Source of the DNA: Corynebacterium doosanense CAU 212 = DSM 45436
Lineage (GTDB): Bacteria > Actinomycetota > Actinomycetes > Mycobacteriales > Mycobacteriaceae
Assembly (NCBI RefSeq): GCF_000767055.1
Contig: NZ_CP006764.1
Coordinates: forward strand, 1,860,001 to 1,924,000
Direction: 5' to 3'
Length of the DNA stretch: 64,000 nt
The position numbers were made by a program, and so were the translations under genes. The notes below the pieces were generated by a model, which saw only the letters and a list, made by a program, of their open reading frames with translations, was not told the origin of the DNA and did not search any database. Shown here piece by piece: positions 27,660-36,192 of the stretch (position 1 is the first letter of the stretch; each line of letters opens with the position of its first letter).

Positions 27660-29177
27660 TTAGTTCTGCCGGCCCGAGAACCCACGCTCGCGCAGGGCGC
27701 GGCGGACTTCCTCGCGGTCATCGAAGTGCAGCACGGTGTCGCCCACGATCTGGCCGACCTCGTGCCCCTTGCCCACGACGACAACCGCGTCGCCGGGGCG
27801 GGCCCAGTTGATCACGGCGTCGATCGCTTCTCGACGCGACGCCACCTCACTGATCTCCGCGCCCGTCGCCGCCTCGCGGGCCCCCGAAACCACGGCGGCG
27901 CGGATGGGGGCGGGTTCCTCCGTGCGTGGGTTGTCGTCAGTCACGACGACGAAATCCGCTCCCCGCGCTGATTCTGCCCCCATCAGCGGGCGTTTGCTGG
28001 AGTCCCGGTCCCCGCCCGATCCGACGACGACTCCGATGCGTCCGTCGACCTGGCCTCGCAGGGTGCGCAGGACCGCGGAAATGGCGGCGGGTTTGTGGGC
28101 GTAGTCGACGACCGCGACGAAATCCTGGCCCTCGTCGATACGCTCCATGCGCCCAGGAACCGCGACCTCGCCGAGGCCGCGCGCGAAGGCGTCGACATCC
28201 ACGCCGACGCGGGAGGCGAGCGCCAGGGCGAGGGTCGCGTTGGCCACGTTGAAGTCACCCGGAAGGGGAAGATCGGCCGTGACGCGGTGCCCGCCGAGGT
28301 CGACCTCGATGACCTGCGCGCCGGTCGCGTCCTGGGAGACCTGCCGGCCACTGACGTCGAGGCCCTCCTGCCCGCGTGTTCCCACACGCACGCCGGAGCC
28401 GGCCCGCTCGGCCATGCGCTCACCCCAGGTGTCGTCCACGCAGATGGCGAAGTCCCGCGCCCGCAGCGGGGAGTCCGGGGCGAAGAACGCGGCCTTCGCC
28501 TCGAAGTACTCCTCCATGGTGGGGTGGAAGTCGAGGTGGTCCTGGGAAAGGTTGGTGAATCCGGCGACGTCGAAGTCCGCGCCGGTGACCCGGCCGAGCT
28601 CGAGGGCGTGGGAGGAGACCTCCATGACCACGTGGGTGACCTTCTCCGCGAGCATGTCGGCGAAGAGCGACTGCAGCGTGGTGGCCTCCGGGGTGGTGAG
28701 CTTGGTGGGGACCACGCGCCCGTCGATACGTGTTCCCGTCGTGCCGATCAGCGCGACTTTGTGGCCCGCCGCGATCAGTCCCTGTTCGAGCAGGTACGTG
28801 GTGGTGGTCTTGCCGGAGGTGCCCGTGACGCCGATGAGCGTCATCTCGCGGGAGGGATGGCCGTAGATCTCCGCCGAGACGTTGCCCAGCACGGCGCGGA
28901 CGTCGTCGACGACCAGGATCGGGCGGCGCTCGTCGGTCTGGCGGATGATGCTCAGCCCGGCCTCGTCGGTGAGGATCGCGCCCGCCGCGGAGTCGAAGGC
29001 GTAGCTGGCGCCGTGCACCCGGGTGCCGGGGACCGCGGCGAACAGCCCTCCGTCGGCGAGCGTGGAGCTGTCCAGGCTGATCGAGGTGATCGTCTGCGAG
29101 GCATCCAGTGCACCGGCGCCCTCGATACGTGCCCCGGCAATCTGGGCCAGGTGGGAAAGAGTGACGTTCGGTGTCAT
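27660..29177 (-). CDS. murE: UDP-MurNAc-L-Ala-D-Glu--meso-diaminopimelate ligase
   Basis: Adds the third stem residue. The 505-residue Mur ligase has the ATP loop GVTGTSGKTTTTYLL and the segment TTPEATTLQSLFADM. Its C-terminal domain contains DNPRTEEP: the DNPR motif is the known signature of meso-diaminopimelate-adding enzymes, which fits the chemotype of Corynebacteriales. It lies between ftsI (42 bases) and murF. Confidence 0.97.
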   Translation of the reverse strand: MTPNVTLSHLAQIAGARIEGAGALDASQTITSISLDSSTLADGGLFAAVPGTRVHGASYAFDSAAGAILTDEAGLSIIRQTDERRPILVVDDVRAVLGNVSAEIYGHPSREMTLIGVTGTSGKTTTTYLLEQGLIAAGHKVALIGTTGTRIDGRVVPTKLTTPEATTLQSLFADMLAEKVTHVVMEVSSHALELGRVTGADFDVAGFTNLSQDHLDFHPTMEEYFEAKAAFFAPDSPLRARDFAICVDDTWGERMAERAGSGVRVGTRGQEGLDVSGRQVSQDATGAQVIEVDLGGHRVTADLPLPGDFNVANATLALALASRVGVDVDAFARGLGEVAVPGRMERIDEGQDFVAVVDYAHKPAAISAVLRTLRGQVDGRIGVVVGSGGDRDSSKRPLMGAESARGADFVVVTDDNPRTEEPAPIRAAVVSGAREAATGAEISEVASRREAIDAVINWARPGDAVVVVGKGHEVGQIVGDTVLHFDDREEVRRALRERGFSGRQN

Positions 29178-29219
29178 GGGGGGTCGTCCTTCGCGGGGTG
29201 TCGAGGAGGGGTGAGGGAG

Positions 29220-31229
29220 CTAGGGAGCCTGCAGGATCAGGGTGTCCGCCGGCGGGGAGGGAGGGATGTTCTCCTTGTCGATCAGCCAGTTGGCTATGTC
29301 ATTGAACACGGGGGCCGCCGACTGTCCGCCGGCGCCTCCCTCCTTGGTGCCCCGCTCGGGATCGTCGAGCATGATGGCCACGACAAAACGCGGATCGTCG
29401 GCCGGCGCGATCCCGGCGAAGGTGATCCAGTAGTCGCTGTTGGAGTAGGCGCCGGTGGCCGGGTCGACCTGCTGGGCCGTACCGGTCTTGCCGGAGGTCT
29501 GGTAACCCTCGATCCCCGAGCCGCCGGCGGTGCCCGACTGGGCTCCGCCCGCGGGGTCCTGCTGCATGGTGGAACGGAACATCTCGACGACCGTGCGCGC
29601 CGCCTCCGGGCTGATCACCTGCGTCGTCTCCGGCGCCTCCTGCTCGACGACGTCGCCGTCGGCGTTGGTGACCTGCTTGATGATGCGCGGTTCGATCCGC
29701 TCGCCGTCGTTGGCGATGGCCTGGTAGACACCGGCCATCTGCAGGGTCGTCCAGCTCATGCCCTGGCCGATGGGCAGGTTGGCGAAGGTGCCCCCGGACC
29801 ACTGCTCCAGCGGGGGTCGCAGGCCGGCGGACTCCGCGGGCAGCTCGACGTCGGTGTACCGCCCGATGCCGAAGCCGTTGAGGTACTGGTCGTATTTCTC
29901 CTCGCCGAGGCGCTGGGCCAGCATGAGCGTGCCCACGTTGGAGGATTTGCCGAAGATGCCGGTGGTGGTGAAGTTCGTTCCCGAGTGCTGCCACGCGTCG
30001 TTGACGGTGATGCCCGCCATATCGATGGATCCCGGAACCATGTGCACCTCGTCCGGGGTGGTGAGGCCCTCGTTGATGACGGCGGCCGCGGTGATGATCT
30101 TGGCCACGGAGCCGGGCTCGTAGGGCAGCGAGATCGAGGAGTTCTCGAAGTCCTTGCCCTTCTTCAGCTGATCCTCGATGTTCTCGTTGGGGTTGATGGT
30201 GTCGGTGTTGGCCATGGCCAGCACCTCGCCGGTCTCGACGTCGAGAACCACGGCCTCGGCGTGCTGGGCCAGCGAGTTGGCCTTTGCCTGCTCCAGCTTC
30301 TGCTGGACAAACGTCTGCAGCTCCAGGTCGAGGGTGAGCTCCACCCGGGCGCCGTCGACCGGTTCGACAACGTCGCGCAGCGTGCCCGGGATGACCTGAC
30401 CGGTGGAGGCGACGTCCTCGGTCGAGCGGCCGTTGACCCCGGCGAGCAGGTGATCGCCCGAGGCCTCCAGGCCGAACTGCCCCTGGCCGTCCATGGACAC
30501 CCGCCCGAGGATGTTCTCCCCGATCGCCCCGTTGGGGTACTGGCGGATGTCCTGGTGGTCGGCGGCGACCCCGTGGAACTCGGCGGCGATCTCGGCCGCG
30601 ACGTCGGGATCGACGTTGCGGACCAGCACCTCGTAGGTGGAGTCGGCCGTGAGTTTGTCCATGATCTCTTTGGGATCAACCTTGTCCGTGCTCGCGCCCG
30701 TGTCCTTGATCATGTCGGGAATGCGCTCCGACATGTCCTTCATCACCTTGTTCACGCGGTCGTTGAGCTCGGCGTTGATCTGCTCCGGGCTCATCGCGTC
30801 GGTGTTCTCGGTCTGCAGGAGTTCGGACTCCTGCTGCTGACGGAGCTCGTCACGCAGGACGTTCGGCGACACGGTCAGCGAACGCGCCTGCATGGTGTAG
30901 GCGAGCTGGTTTCCGGCGTGATCGGTGATCTCTCCCCGGCGGGCCGGTTCGACATAGACACGGGCGCGCTGCTCCTGGGCCTGCGCGGAGAGCTCTGGGC
31001 CCCAGGCGAGCTGCACCCAGGCGAGGCGGCTGATGAGCAGAACCGCGGCGACGAGGATGAACGCCACCACCAGGCGGGCGCGCCTGGTCATGGTGGTCTT
31101 CTGCGAAGGAGCGGCTCCCCCGGCTGCGGCGGAGTTGACGGCGCGGGCGCGCGCGGGCGACGGTGGACTGAGCGGCGCACTGCTGCGCCGCTGTCGTCCG
31201 CGTTCGTGTCGGGAGTTGGGGTGTGTCAC
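29220..31229 (-). CDS. ftsI: Septal transpeptidase FtsI (class B PBP)
   Basis: Cross-links septal peptidoglycan; target of beta-lactams. The 669-residue protein has a cytoplasmic basic, Pro/Ser-rich tail, a membrane helix at about residues 51-70, a dimerisation domain starting RRGEITDHAGNQLAYT, and the transpeptidase domain with S374-V-A-K377, S429-x-N431 and K581-T-G583. The pedestal insert around residues 130-200 is long, Glu/Asp-rich and coiled-coil-like. The start is GTG with AAGGTGA upstream. Confidence 0.96.
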   Translation of the reverse strand: MTHPNSRHERGRQRRSSAPLSPPSPARARAVNSAAAGGAAPSQKTTMTRRARLVVAFILVAAVLLISRLAWVQLAWGPELSAQAQEQRARVYVEPARRGEITDHAGNQLAYTMQARSLTVSPNVLRDELRQQQESELLQTENTDAMSPEQINAELNDRVNKVMKDMSERIPDMIKDTGASTDKVDPKEIMDKLTADSTYEVLVRNVDPDVAAEIAAEFHGVAADHQDIRQYPNGAIGENILGRVSMDGQGQFGLEASGDHLLAGVNGRSTEDVASTGQVIPGTLRDVVEPVDGARVELTLDLELQTFVQQKLEQAKANSLAQHAEAVVLDVETGEVLAMANTDTINPNENIEDQLKKGKDFENSSISLPYEPGSVAKIITAAAVINEGLTTPDEVHMVPGSIDMAGITVNDAWQHSGTNFTTTGIFGKSSNVGTLMLAQRLGEEKYDQYLNGFGIGRYTDVELPAESAGLRPPLEQWSGGTFANLPIGQGMSWTTLQMAGVYQAIANDGERIEPRIIKQVTNADGDVVEQEAPETTQVISPEAARTVVEMFRSTMQQDPAGGAQSGTAGGSGIEGYQTSGKTGTAQQVDPATGAYSNSDYWITFAGIAPADDPRFVVAIMLDDPERGTKEGGAGGQSAAPVFNDIANWLIDKENIPPSPPADTLILQAP

Positions 31230-31246
31230 TGCCCGGTGGTCACCTT

Positions 31247-32125
31247 CTAGTTGAGTGCGGGTGCGGCAGGAGCTCCGGGAGCCTCCTGCGCGGCGGGTGC
31301 TGCGGGTACTGCGGGAGCGGCGGGCGCTGCCGGAGCGGCAGGTGCAGCGGGGGTCGTACCGCTGCTGTACGGGGCGACACCTGCGGCCGGCAGCTGCTCT
31401 CCCTGCGGCACGGCGGGGAGATTGTCGCCGGACAGTTCGCCGGTTTCCTTGGGGTCACTGGAGGCCTGGCCGGGTCGGGCCGGGTCGCCATTGACGTCCA
31501 GCATAGGACTGACGATGCCGTCGGACGCCCGGTTCTCGGTGATGTCGCCGTTTTCTTCGACGGTGAGGATTCCCGGCTGATCCGGCACGACCATGCCCAT
31601 CTCCCGCGCCCGGCGGGCGAGCTCTGCGGAGGACGAGACGTGCTCGAGGTCGCGGTTGAGGGTCTCGAGCTGGTTGGAGAGCTGCGATTCCTGGGCCACG
31701 AGGGAGTTGATGCGGAAGGTCTGCTGGGTGGCGATGCCCGACAGCCACATGGCGATGACGATGCCACCGATGAGCATGACGATCGCGATCGCGCTGACCT
31801 TGGGCAGCAGGCCCACGGCCTTGATCGGCTGGGTCCGGCGTCCGCGAACGGACACCACCTGCCGCGATCCCAGTCGCCGCGGGCTGGGCTGGACTCGGTC
31901 GTCCTCGACCGGGCGGCGGAGCGGGGTCGGCGTCGTGAGTCCCCGAGGCGGGGCGACCCGGGTCTGTGCGCTGGCCCGGGAGGGGGCACGGTCGAGCACG
32001 GCCGTGCCCGAGCGCTGCGCGCGGGTGGCGGCGGTGGTGAGATCGCGGCTTGCTCCCATGTTCATGGGTCCTTCCGGGGAGTTGTGCTGTCGGCGGGGTC
32101 GGCGGGTGGTGGTCGGATTGGCCAT
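31247..32125 (-). CDS. ftsL: FtsL-like division protein with Ala/Pro tail
   Basis: A 292-residue bitopic protein in the ftsL position between rsmH and ftsI. A long basic cytoplasmic region (1-105) is followed by one membrane helix (about 107-130) and a short coiled coil (135-165) containing QLETLNRDLEHVSSSAELARRAREMGMV, the FtsL/DivIC-type core. FtsL proteins are usually about 100-120 residues; here the extracytoplasmic part continues for another 110 residues and ends in repeats of APAAPAAP. The ATG directly abuts the rsmH stop. Identification rests on position, topology and the coiled coil, since FtsL sequences diverge strongly. Confidence 0.85.
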   Translation of the reverse strand: MANPTTTRRPRRQHNSPEGPMNMGASRDLTTAATRAQRSGTAVLDRAPSRASAQTRVAPPRGLTTPTPLRRPVEDDRVQPSPRRLGSRQVVSVRGRRTQPIKAVGLLPKVSAIAIVMLIGGIVIAMWLSGIATQQTFRINSLVAQESQLSNQLETLNRDLEHVSSSAELARRAREMGMVVPDQPGILTVEENGDITENRASDGIVSPMLDVNGDPARPGQASSDPKETGELSGDNLPAVPQGEQLPAAGVAPYSSGTTPAAPAAPAAPAAPAVPAAPAAQEAPGAPAAPALN

Positions 32126-33154
32126 TTAGTTGTCTCCCCGTTCAGCGATGCGTTCGATGGCCCGCACCCGCACGGAAGCCGCGCGCGGGTTGTCCTCGAT
32201 CTCCCGGTCGTTGGCCTTTTCCGCCCCGCGGGTTACCACGGCGAACTTCGCCGAGGTCCCCGGGAGGTCCATGGGCAGCCCGGGCGGCGTGGTTGACGTG
32301 GTCAGCGCGGTGAAGGCGGACTTGACGATCTTGTCTTCGAGCGACTGGTAGCTCATGTACACCGCCCGGCCCCCGACCCGCAGCCGGTCGGTGATGGCCG
32401 GGATGGACTTCTCCACCGATTCGAGCTCGGCGTTGACCTCGACCCGCAGGGCCTGGAAGGTCCGCTTGGCGGGGTGTCCCCCGGTGCGCCGGGTGGCGGC
32501 GGGGATGGTGGCGTAGAGCAGCTCGACGAGCCGCGCCGACGTCGTGAACGGCTGATCCTCCCGCTCGCGCAGGACCGCCGAGGCGATCTTCCCCGCGAAA
32601 CGTTCGTCGCCGTACGTCTTGAGGATCCTGGCGAGGTCGCCGTGGCTGTACGTGTTGAGCACGTCCGCCGCGGTGATTCCCATGGTCGGGTCCATCCGCA
32701 TGTCCAGCGGCGCATCCGCGCGGTAGGCGAATCCGCGGTCCAGCTGGTCCAGCTGCATGGACGAGACCCCGAGGTCGAACAGTGCCCCAGCGATCCCGTG
32801 TTCGCGGGCGATCTCAAAGATCTCTCCCGCGGGCGTATCGACGGCCCGTTCCAGGTCATCGAAGGTCGCATGCACTCCGATGAATCGGTCACCGAACCGG
32901 GCCAGCCGTTCGGTCGCCGCGGCCAGTGACGCGGTGTCGCGGTCGATGCCGATGACCCGTGCGTCCGGGAAGGTGGAGAGGAAGTGCTCGGTGTGCCCGC
33001 CGGCACCCAGGGTGCCGTCGACGATCACGGCCGTGGCTCCGGCGGATTCGACGGCGGGGGCCAGGAGCGCTGCCATGCGGTCGCGGAGGACGGGGACGTG
33101 TCCGTGGTTGACTGCGAGATCCTCGCTGAGTCGGTCCTGCTGTTCCGGTGTCAT
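32126..33154 (-). CDS. rsmH: 16S rRNA (cytosine-1402 N4) methyltransferase
   Basis: SAM-dependent methyltransferase (MraW) acting on C1402 of 16S rRNA. The 342-residue protein shows HVPVLRDRM, the SAM loop [53 protein letters not shown] and [14 protein letters not shown], all diagnostic. ATG 33154 follows GGAGG by about 12 bases. It is separated from mraZ by 197 bases that may contain an extra promoter. Confidence 0.96.
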   Translation of the reverse strand: MTPEQQDRLSEDLAVNHGHVPVLRDRMAALLAPAVESAGATAVIVDGTLGAGGHTEHFLSTFPDARVIGIDRDTASLAAATERLARFGDRFIGVHATFDDLERAVDTPAGEIFEIAREHGIAGALFDLGVSSMQLDQLDRGFAYRADAPLDMRMDPTMGITAADVLNTYSHGDLARILKTYGDERFAGKIASAVLREREDQPFTTSARLVELLYATIPAATRRTGGHPAKRTFQALRVEVNAELESVEKSIPAITDRLRVGGRAVYMSYQSLEDKIVKSAFTALTTSTTPPGLPMDLPGTSAKFAVVTRGAEKANDREIEDNPRAASVRVRAIERIAERGDN

Positions 33155-33351
33155 GCGTCCTGCCGCCTCCTTCCTGCGTCCGTGTGAGTGAAATTCGGCC
33201 CTCGGTGCCGGCAGTGGAGGCTGTCGGCCCTCGGGTGTCCGGGGTGCATATAGGGCCCTGCCCGGGGCGGGGATCTGATGTCGGGGAAGTACACCAGAGC
33301 ATCCGCCCCGGACAGAGTCCTTACACACACTCCGTCGGTGACAACCCGGCT

Positions 33352-33786
33352 CTAGAGGAGCCCGGCCAGGATGTCGTCGTCGTCCGCCGCAGAGAACGCG
33401 GCTTCTGTGTCGTTTTGGTACTCGGACCAGGATTCGGCGTCCCAGATTTCGAGAAAATCCACCGAGCCGATGACCACACATTCTTTCGACAGTCCCGCAT
33501 ATTCGCGGTGTGCCGCCGACAAGGTGATACGACCGTTTCCGTCGGGACGCTGTTCATCCGCGCTCGCAGCGAGGTTGCGGATGAAGGCGCGAGCCTCCGG
33601 GTTGGTGCGGGACACCGCCGCGGCCTTCTTGGCCCGGGCGGCAAATTCCTCCCTCGGGTACACGGCCAGCGAGTGGTCCTGCCCCTTGGTGACCATCAGC
33701 CCGCCCGCCAGATCCTCACGGAACTTGGCGGGGAGAGTCAGGCGCCCCTTGTCGTCGAGCTTCGGGGTGTAGGTGCCGAGAAACAT
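33352..33786 (-). CDS. mraZ: Transcriptional regulator MraZ
   Basis: Ring-forming AbrB-like DNA-binding protein that controls the dcw cluster, including itself. The 144-residue protein has the two MraZ repeats with the conserved DxxxR pattern: [19 protein letters not shown] near the start and [18 protein letters not shown] at about 81-98. GGGAGGGACCGGGA precedes the ATG. Three phased TGGGT sites lie about 140 bases upstream. In C. glutamicum, MraZ is known to bind TGGGN repeats. Confidence 0.95.
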   Translation of the reverse strand: MFLGTYTPKLDDKGRLTLPAKFREDLAGGLMVTKGQDHSLAVYPREEFAARAKKAAAVSRTNPEARAFIRNLAASADEQRPDGNGRITLSAAHREYAGLSKECVVIGSVDFLEIWDAESWSEYQNDTEAAFSAADDDDILAGLL

Positions 33787-33924
33787 TCCCGGTCCCTCCC
33801 CTCCACTACGACGTCATCGGTCTGCACTTTGCGGTGACGTGTGGTGCACGTCTTTTCGATTGTCTTTTCTCGAGTGCCGGGTGAGGTTCGACCACGATCG
33901 GCCAGCCCCTCGTTCGCCACTGCG

Positions 33925-33949
33925 ACCCACTTTAACCCACTATCACCCA
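33925..33949 (-). promoter_or_regulatory. MraZ box (three phased TGGGT repeats)
   Basis: On the minus strand TGGGT occurs three times with exactly five bases between copies (complements of ACCCA at 33945-33949, 33935-33939 and 33925-33929), so the copies fall on one DNA face with a 10-base period. This is the known MraZ operator layout. It lies about 140 bases upstream of mraZ. Confidence 0.85.
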
Positions 33950-34308
33950 CCAGCACCACTCCCACACGCGCACAGATGTCCCCACAAAATATTTCCTGCA
34001 GGTCACGCGGGAGAAATTTGGTGGGGCGTGCTCCCCGACCGGTCCGTAGGTTATGTCAGATTCGCCCCTGGGGCCCCAAATCGCGTCATGGGACGCGTAC
34101 GCACTACACGCCACTCATGCCCCTCCCTTTAATTGTCATACCTAGAAGAACAGGCGAGCTGCGCTTTCTCCATGCCGGAGTGCGAGGCCGCGGCCGGAAT
34201 CAGGACGTGGGGCGAAGTGGGGCTCATCCCGGGATCCGGGGTGGGGCAAAGTGGAGCGAGGAGAAGAATGGGCCCAGGGTGCCGGGCGGTGGGCCCGGGA
34301 ATGACAAA
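33950..34308. other. Non-coding region upstream of the MraZ box
   Basis: Together with 33787-33949 this makes about 600 bases without a gene between mraZ and the DUF3040 gene. Besides the MraZ box it holds a 16-base direct repeat with two mismatches (34207-34222 and 34241-34256), in which TGGGG and a five-base spacer recur on the plus strand. No conserved open frame or RNA gene was recognised. Confidence 0.5.
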
Positions 34309-34332
34309 ACCCGCACACCTCAGTGTGCGGGT
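34309..34332 (-). terminator. Terminator of the DUF3040 gene
   Basis: A perfect ten-base stem ACCCGCACAC/GTGTGCGGGT with a four-base loop. On the minus strand it is followed by GTTTTG, giving a short T tract. It lies 57 bases after the stop of the DUF3040 gene. Confidence 0.8.
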
Positions 34333-34389
34333 AGGCAGACACCCTGCCGTCGACTCGGGCCCGGCGGGGGTCAGGGGTAACTTCGGGGC

Positions 34390-34794
34390 CTACTGGCCCT
34401 CGAACCGCTTCCGGAAGTTCTCCTCCATCCGGGAGCTGACCCCCGAGGAGTCCCCGGTCGACTGTCCCCCGGCCATCCGGGGCTGTGCGGAACCGCCCTG
34501 GGCCGGAGCCTTCGCGCCGCCGCCCCGCAGCGCCCAGATCCCCGCGCCGAACATGACCAGGAACCCGGCGATGCTCAGGGCGATGAACCACAGATTGTTC
34601 TGGGCGAGCGCGACACCGCCGATGAGCATCACCAGACCGACGACACCGATCGCCAGCGACTTGAGGTACGAGGTTCCTGACCCGAAGTTGAAGGTCTGTT
34701 CCTGGGCGGAGGAAGAACCGAATCGCGGGTCCTCCGCCAGCAGGGACTGCTCGATTTCACGGAGTGCCCTCTGCTCCTGCTCTGAAAGCGACAC
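34390..34794 (-). CDS. DUF3040 family membrane protein
   Basis: A 134-residue protein with the DUF3040 opening SLSEQEQRALREIEQSLLAEDPRF, two closely spaced membrane helices (about 48-66 and 68-89) and a hydrophilic Gly/Ala/Gln-rich C-terminus ending MEENFRKRFEGQ. DUF3040 proteins are actinobacterial, small, and often lie next to mraZ or the dcw cluster; their function is unknown. The GTG start has GGGAGGA five bases upstream. The gene has its own terminator. Confidence 0.9.
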   Translation of the reverse strand: MSLSEQEQRALREIEQSLLAEDPRFGSSSAQEQTFNFGSGTSYLKSLAIGVVGLVMLIGGVALAQNNLWFIALSIAGFLVMFGAGIWALRGGGAKAPAQGGSAQPRMAGGQSTGDSSGVSSRMEENFRKRFEGQ

Positions 34795-34938
34795 GTCATT
34801 CCTCCCCGGAACTGGCCTGGTGCGGCGTCTGAAATATGGACCGGAGACGGCCAGGCCGTCTCAGTGCTCTATCCGTTCAACGCCCAGCCTAACCGTATTG
34901 TTCCCAGCGGGACCAACACGGCGATTTCAGCCCCGGCA

Positions 34939-35364
34939 TCACGCGACCGAGAGCCACCCGGCTTCCGCGTCCACCTCGGCGAGGAATTGCCGCGCGGCAC
35001 TGAACAGGGCGAGCACGACCGCGGGGTCGGGCCGGGGAACAATCCCGTTGGCGACCCGGGACCGCAGGCCGGAGTACCGGGACAGCTCCCGCGACCACTC
35101 GGCACCGCGTTCGTCGACAAGCACGAGGCGCTCCCAGGCACTGGTGGGCAGACGCTTGCGCCGCGCGATCACCGGGGACGACGCGATCCGCGCGCCGGCC
35201 GTACGGAGGGCCGCCTGATAGGCGCTCTCCATGGCGAGCGCCCAGTCCTCGGCCTCGATGTAACCCTGCGCGTGTTCGATGAGGTCATGCGCGGACGTCA
35301 GGAAACGGTCACGCGCTCCCTCGCTGCGCCCGAAGCGGGTGGTGGCGGAAATGACGTTTCCCAT
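34939..35364 (-). CDS. SAV_6107-like HEPN-domain protein
   Basis: A 141-residue all-helical protein resembling the SAV_6107-type HEPN family of actinobacteria: ARDRFLTSAHDLIEHAQGYIEAEDWALAMESAYQAALRTAGARIA, then DPAVVLALFSAARQFLAEV. The catalytic R-x4-6-H motif of RNase HEPNs is not evident (the corresponding region reads SRVANGIVPRP), so nuclease activity is doubtful. A perfect AAGGAGG lies six bases before ATG 35364. It is divergent from an acetyltransferase gene. The family call is by pattern only. Confidence 0.75.
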   Translation of the reverse strand: MGNVISATTRFGRSEGARDRFLTSAHDLIEHAQGYIEAEDWALAMESAYQAALRTAGARIASSPVIARRKRLPTSAWERLVLVDERGAEWSRELSRYSGLRSRVANGIVPRPDPAVVLALFSAARQFLAEVDAEAGWLSVA

Positions 35365-35526
35365 GGTGGTCCTCCTTGTCGGATCCTGCGGGAGGCGACT
35401 GTCTCCCTGCGATGACCGGAACACTACGACCCCGCCCGGACACCACCGTCGATTCTATTCGAAATTGTGTTCGATTGGCCACCCCTCCCCCGGCAGGATG
35501 GCGCCGACGAGCCCGGTCGTGGTTCG

Positions 35527-36093
35527 ATGGCAGGCGTGAACGTGTCCATTCGGCGAACCACCGGTTCGGAGTTCGCCCTCCTCACACCCCGTCTCGTCGA
35601 CATCTACATCGACGCGATGGACTACCACCCGTCGATACGCGAATCCCGCATCCAGTCGTGGAAACGCGACCTCGTCAAACCCGGGTTCACCAGCGTCATC
35701 GCTGTCACGCCCGACGATGTCGTCGGTGTGGCCTACGGGTTTCTCGGCTCCCCGGAACACTGGTGGGACCGTCAGCTCCGCCGCGGAATGCGCGAGCAGG
35801 GGGTCCCGGAGGAGACCCGCGACGCCCTCCACTCCGGATATTTCGAGGTCGCGGAGATCCACGTCCGCCCGGGCCGCCAGGGAAACGGGCTCGGTCGCCG
35901 CCTGATCTCCGAGCTGCTGTGGAACGCGCCCGCGCCGCGAGCGCTCCTGTCCACCCCGGAGGTGGACGGAGAGGCGAACGGTGCGTTCGGCCTGTACCGG
36001 TCGCTGGGTTTCGCCGACGTCCTGCGCCAGTTCCGCTACCCCGGCGATGACCGCCCCTTCGCGGTCCTGGGGCGCGAGCTCCCCCTCGACTGA
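35527..36093 (+). CDS. GNAT family N-acetyltransferase
   Basis: A 188-residue GCN5-related acetyltransferase. The acetyl-CoA pyrophosphate loop is VRPGRQGNGLGRRLISELL (R/Q-x-x-G-x-G/A pattern), preceded by the strand YFEVAEIHV and followed by ANGAFGLYRSLGFADV, the C-terminal GNAT motif. A loop with WKRDLVKPGFTSVIAV may shape the acceptor site. The substrate is unknown. The ATG at 35527 has no clear ribosome-binding site; a GTG at 35536 is possible. It lies about 100 bases before idsA, in the same direction. Confidence 0.85.
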   Translation: MAGVNVSIRRTTGSEFALLTPRLVDIYIDAMDYHPSIRESRIQSWKRDLVKPGFTSVIAVTPDDVVGVAYGFLGSPEHWWDRQLRRGMREQGVPEETRDALHSGYFEVAEIHVRPGRQGNGLGRRLISELLWNAPAPRALLSTPEVDGEANGAFGLYRSLGFADVLRQFRYPGDDRPFAVLGRELPLD

Positions 36094-36192
36094 GCAGCGC
36101 CCCCGGGGCGGCTACGGGCCGGGTAGTAGGGTGGATCATCTACCGACGGCCGTGGTCCGCGGTCACCCCGATATGTAAGGACGATCCCTCCC

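Noticed and set aside
28095..31250. A 1051-codon open frame on the plus strand
   Set aside because: It is antisense to murE and ftsI, whose motifs are complete. Its translation is low-complexity Gly/Val/Leu/Arg/His/Asp-rich, typical of a shadow frame in GC-rich codon usage, and no domain is recognisable.
31255..31370. Tandem GC-rich repeats that might be a minisatellite or CRISPR-like array
   Set aside because: They encode the Ala/Pro tail of the FtsL-like protein; the repeats are codon-level, without unique spacers.
17394..33786. Missing ftsA, murB and ddl as a deletion in the dcw cluster
   Set aside because: Corynebacteriales normally lack ftsA and keep murB and ddl elsewhere; the gene junctions here are tight and show no scar.
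34939..36093. Toxin-antitoxin pair (HEPN plus GNAT)
   Set aside because: The genes are divergent rather than in one operon, and the HEPN catalytic motif is not visible.
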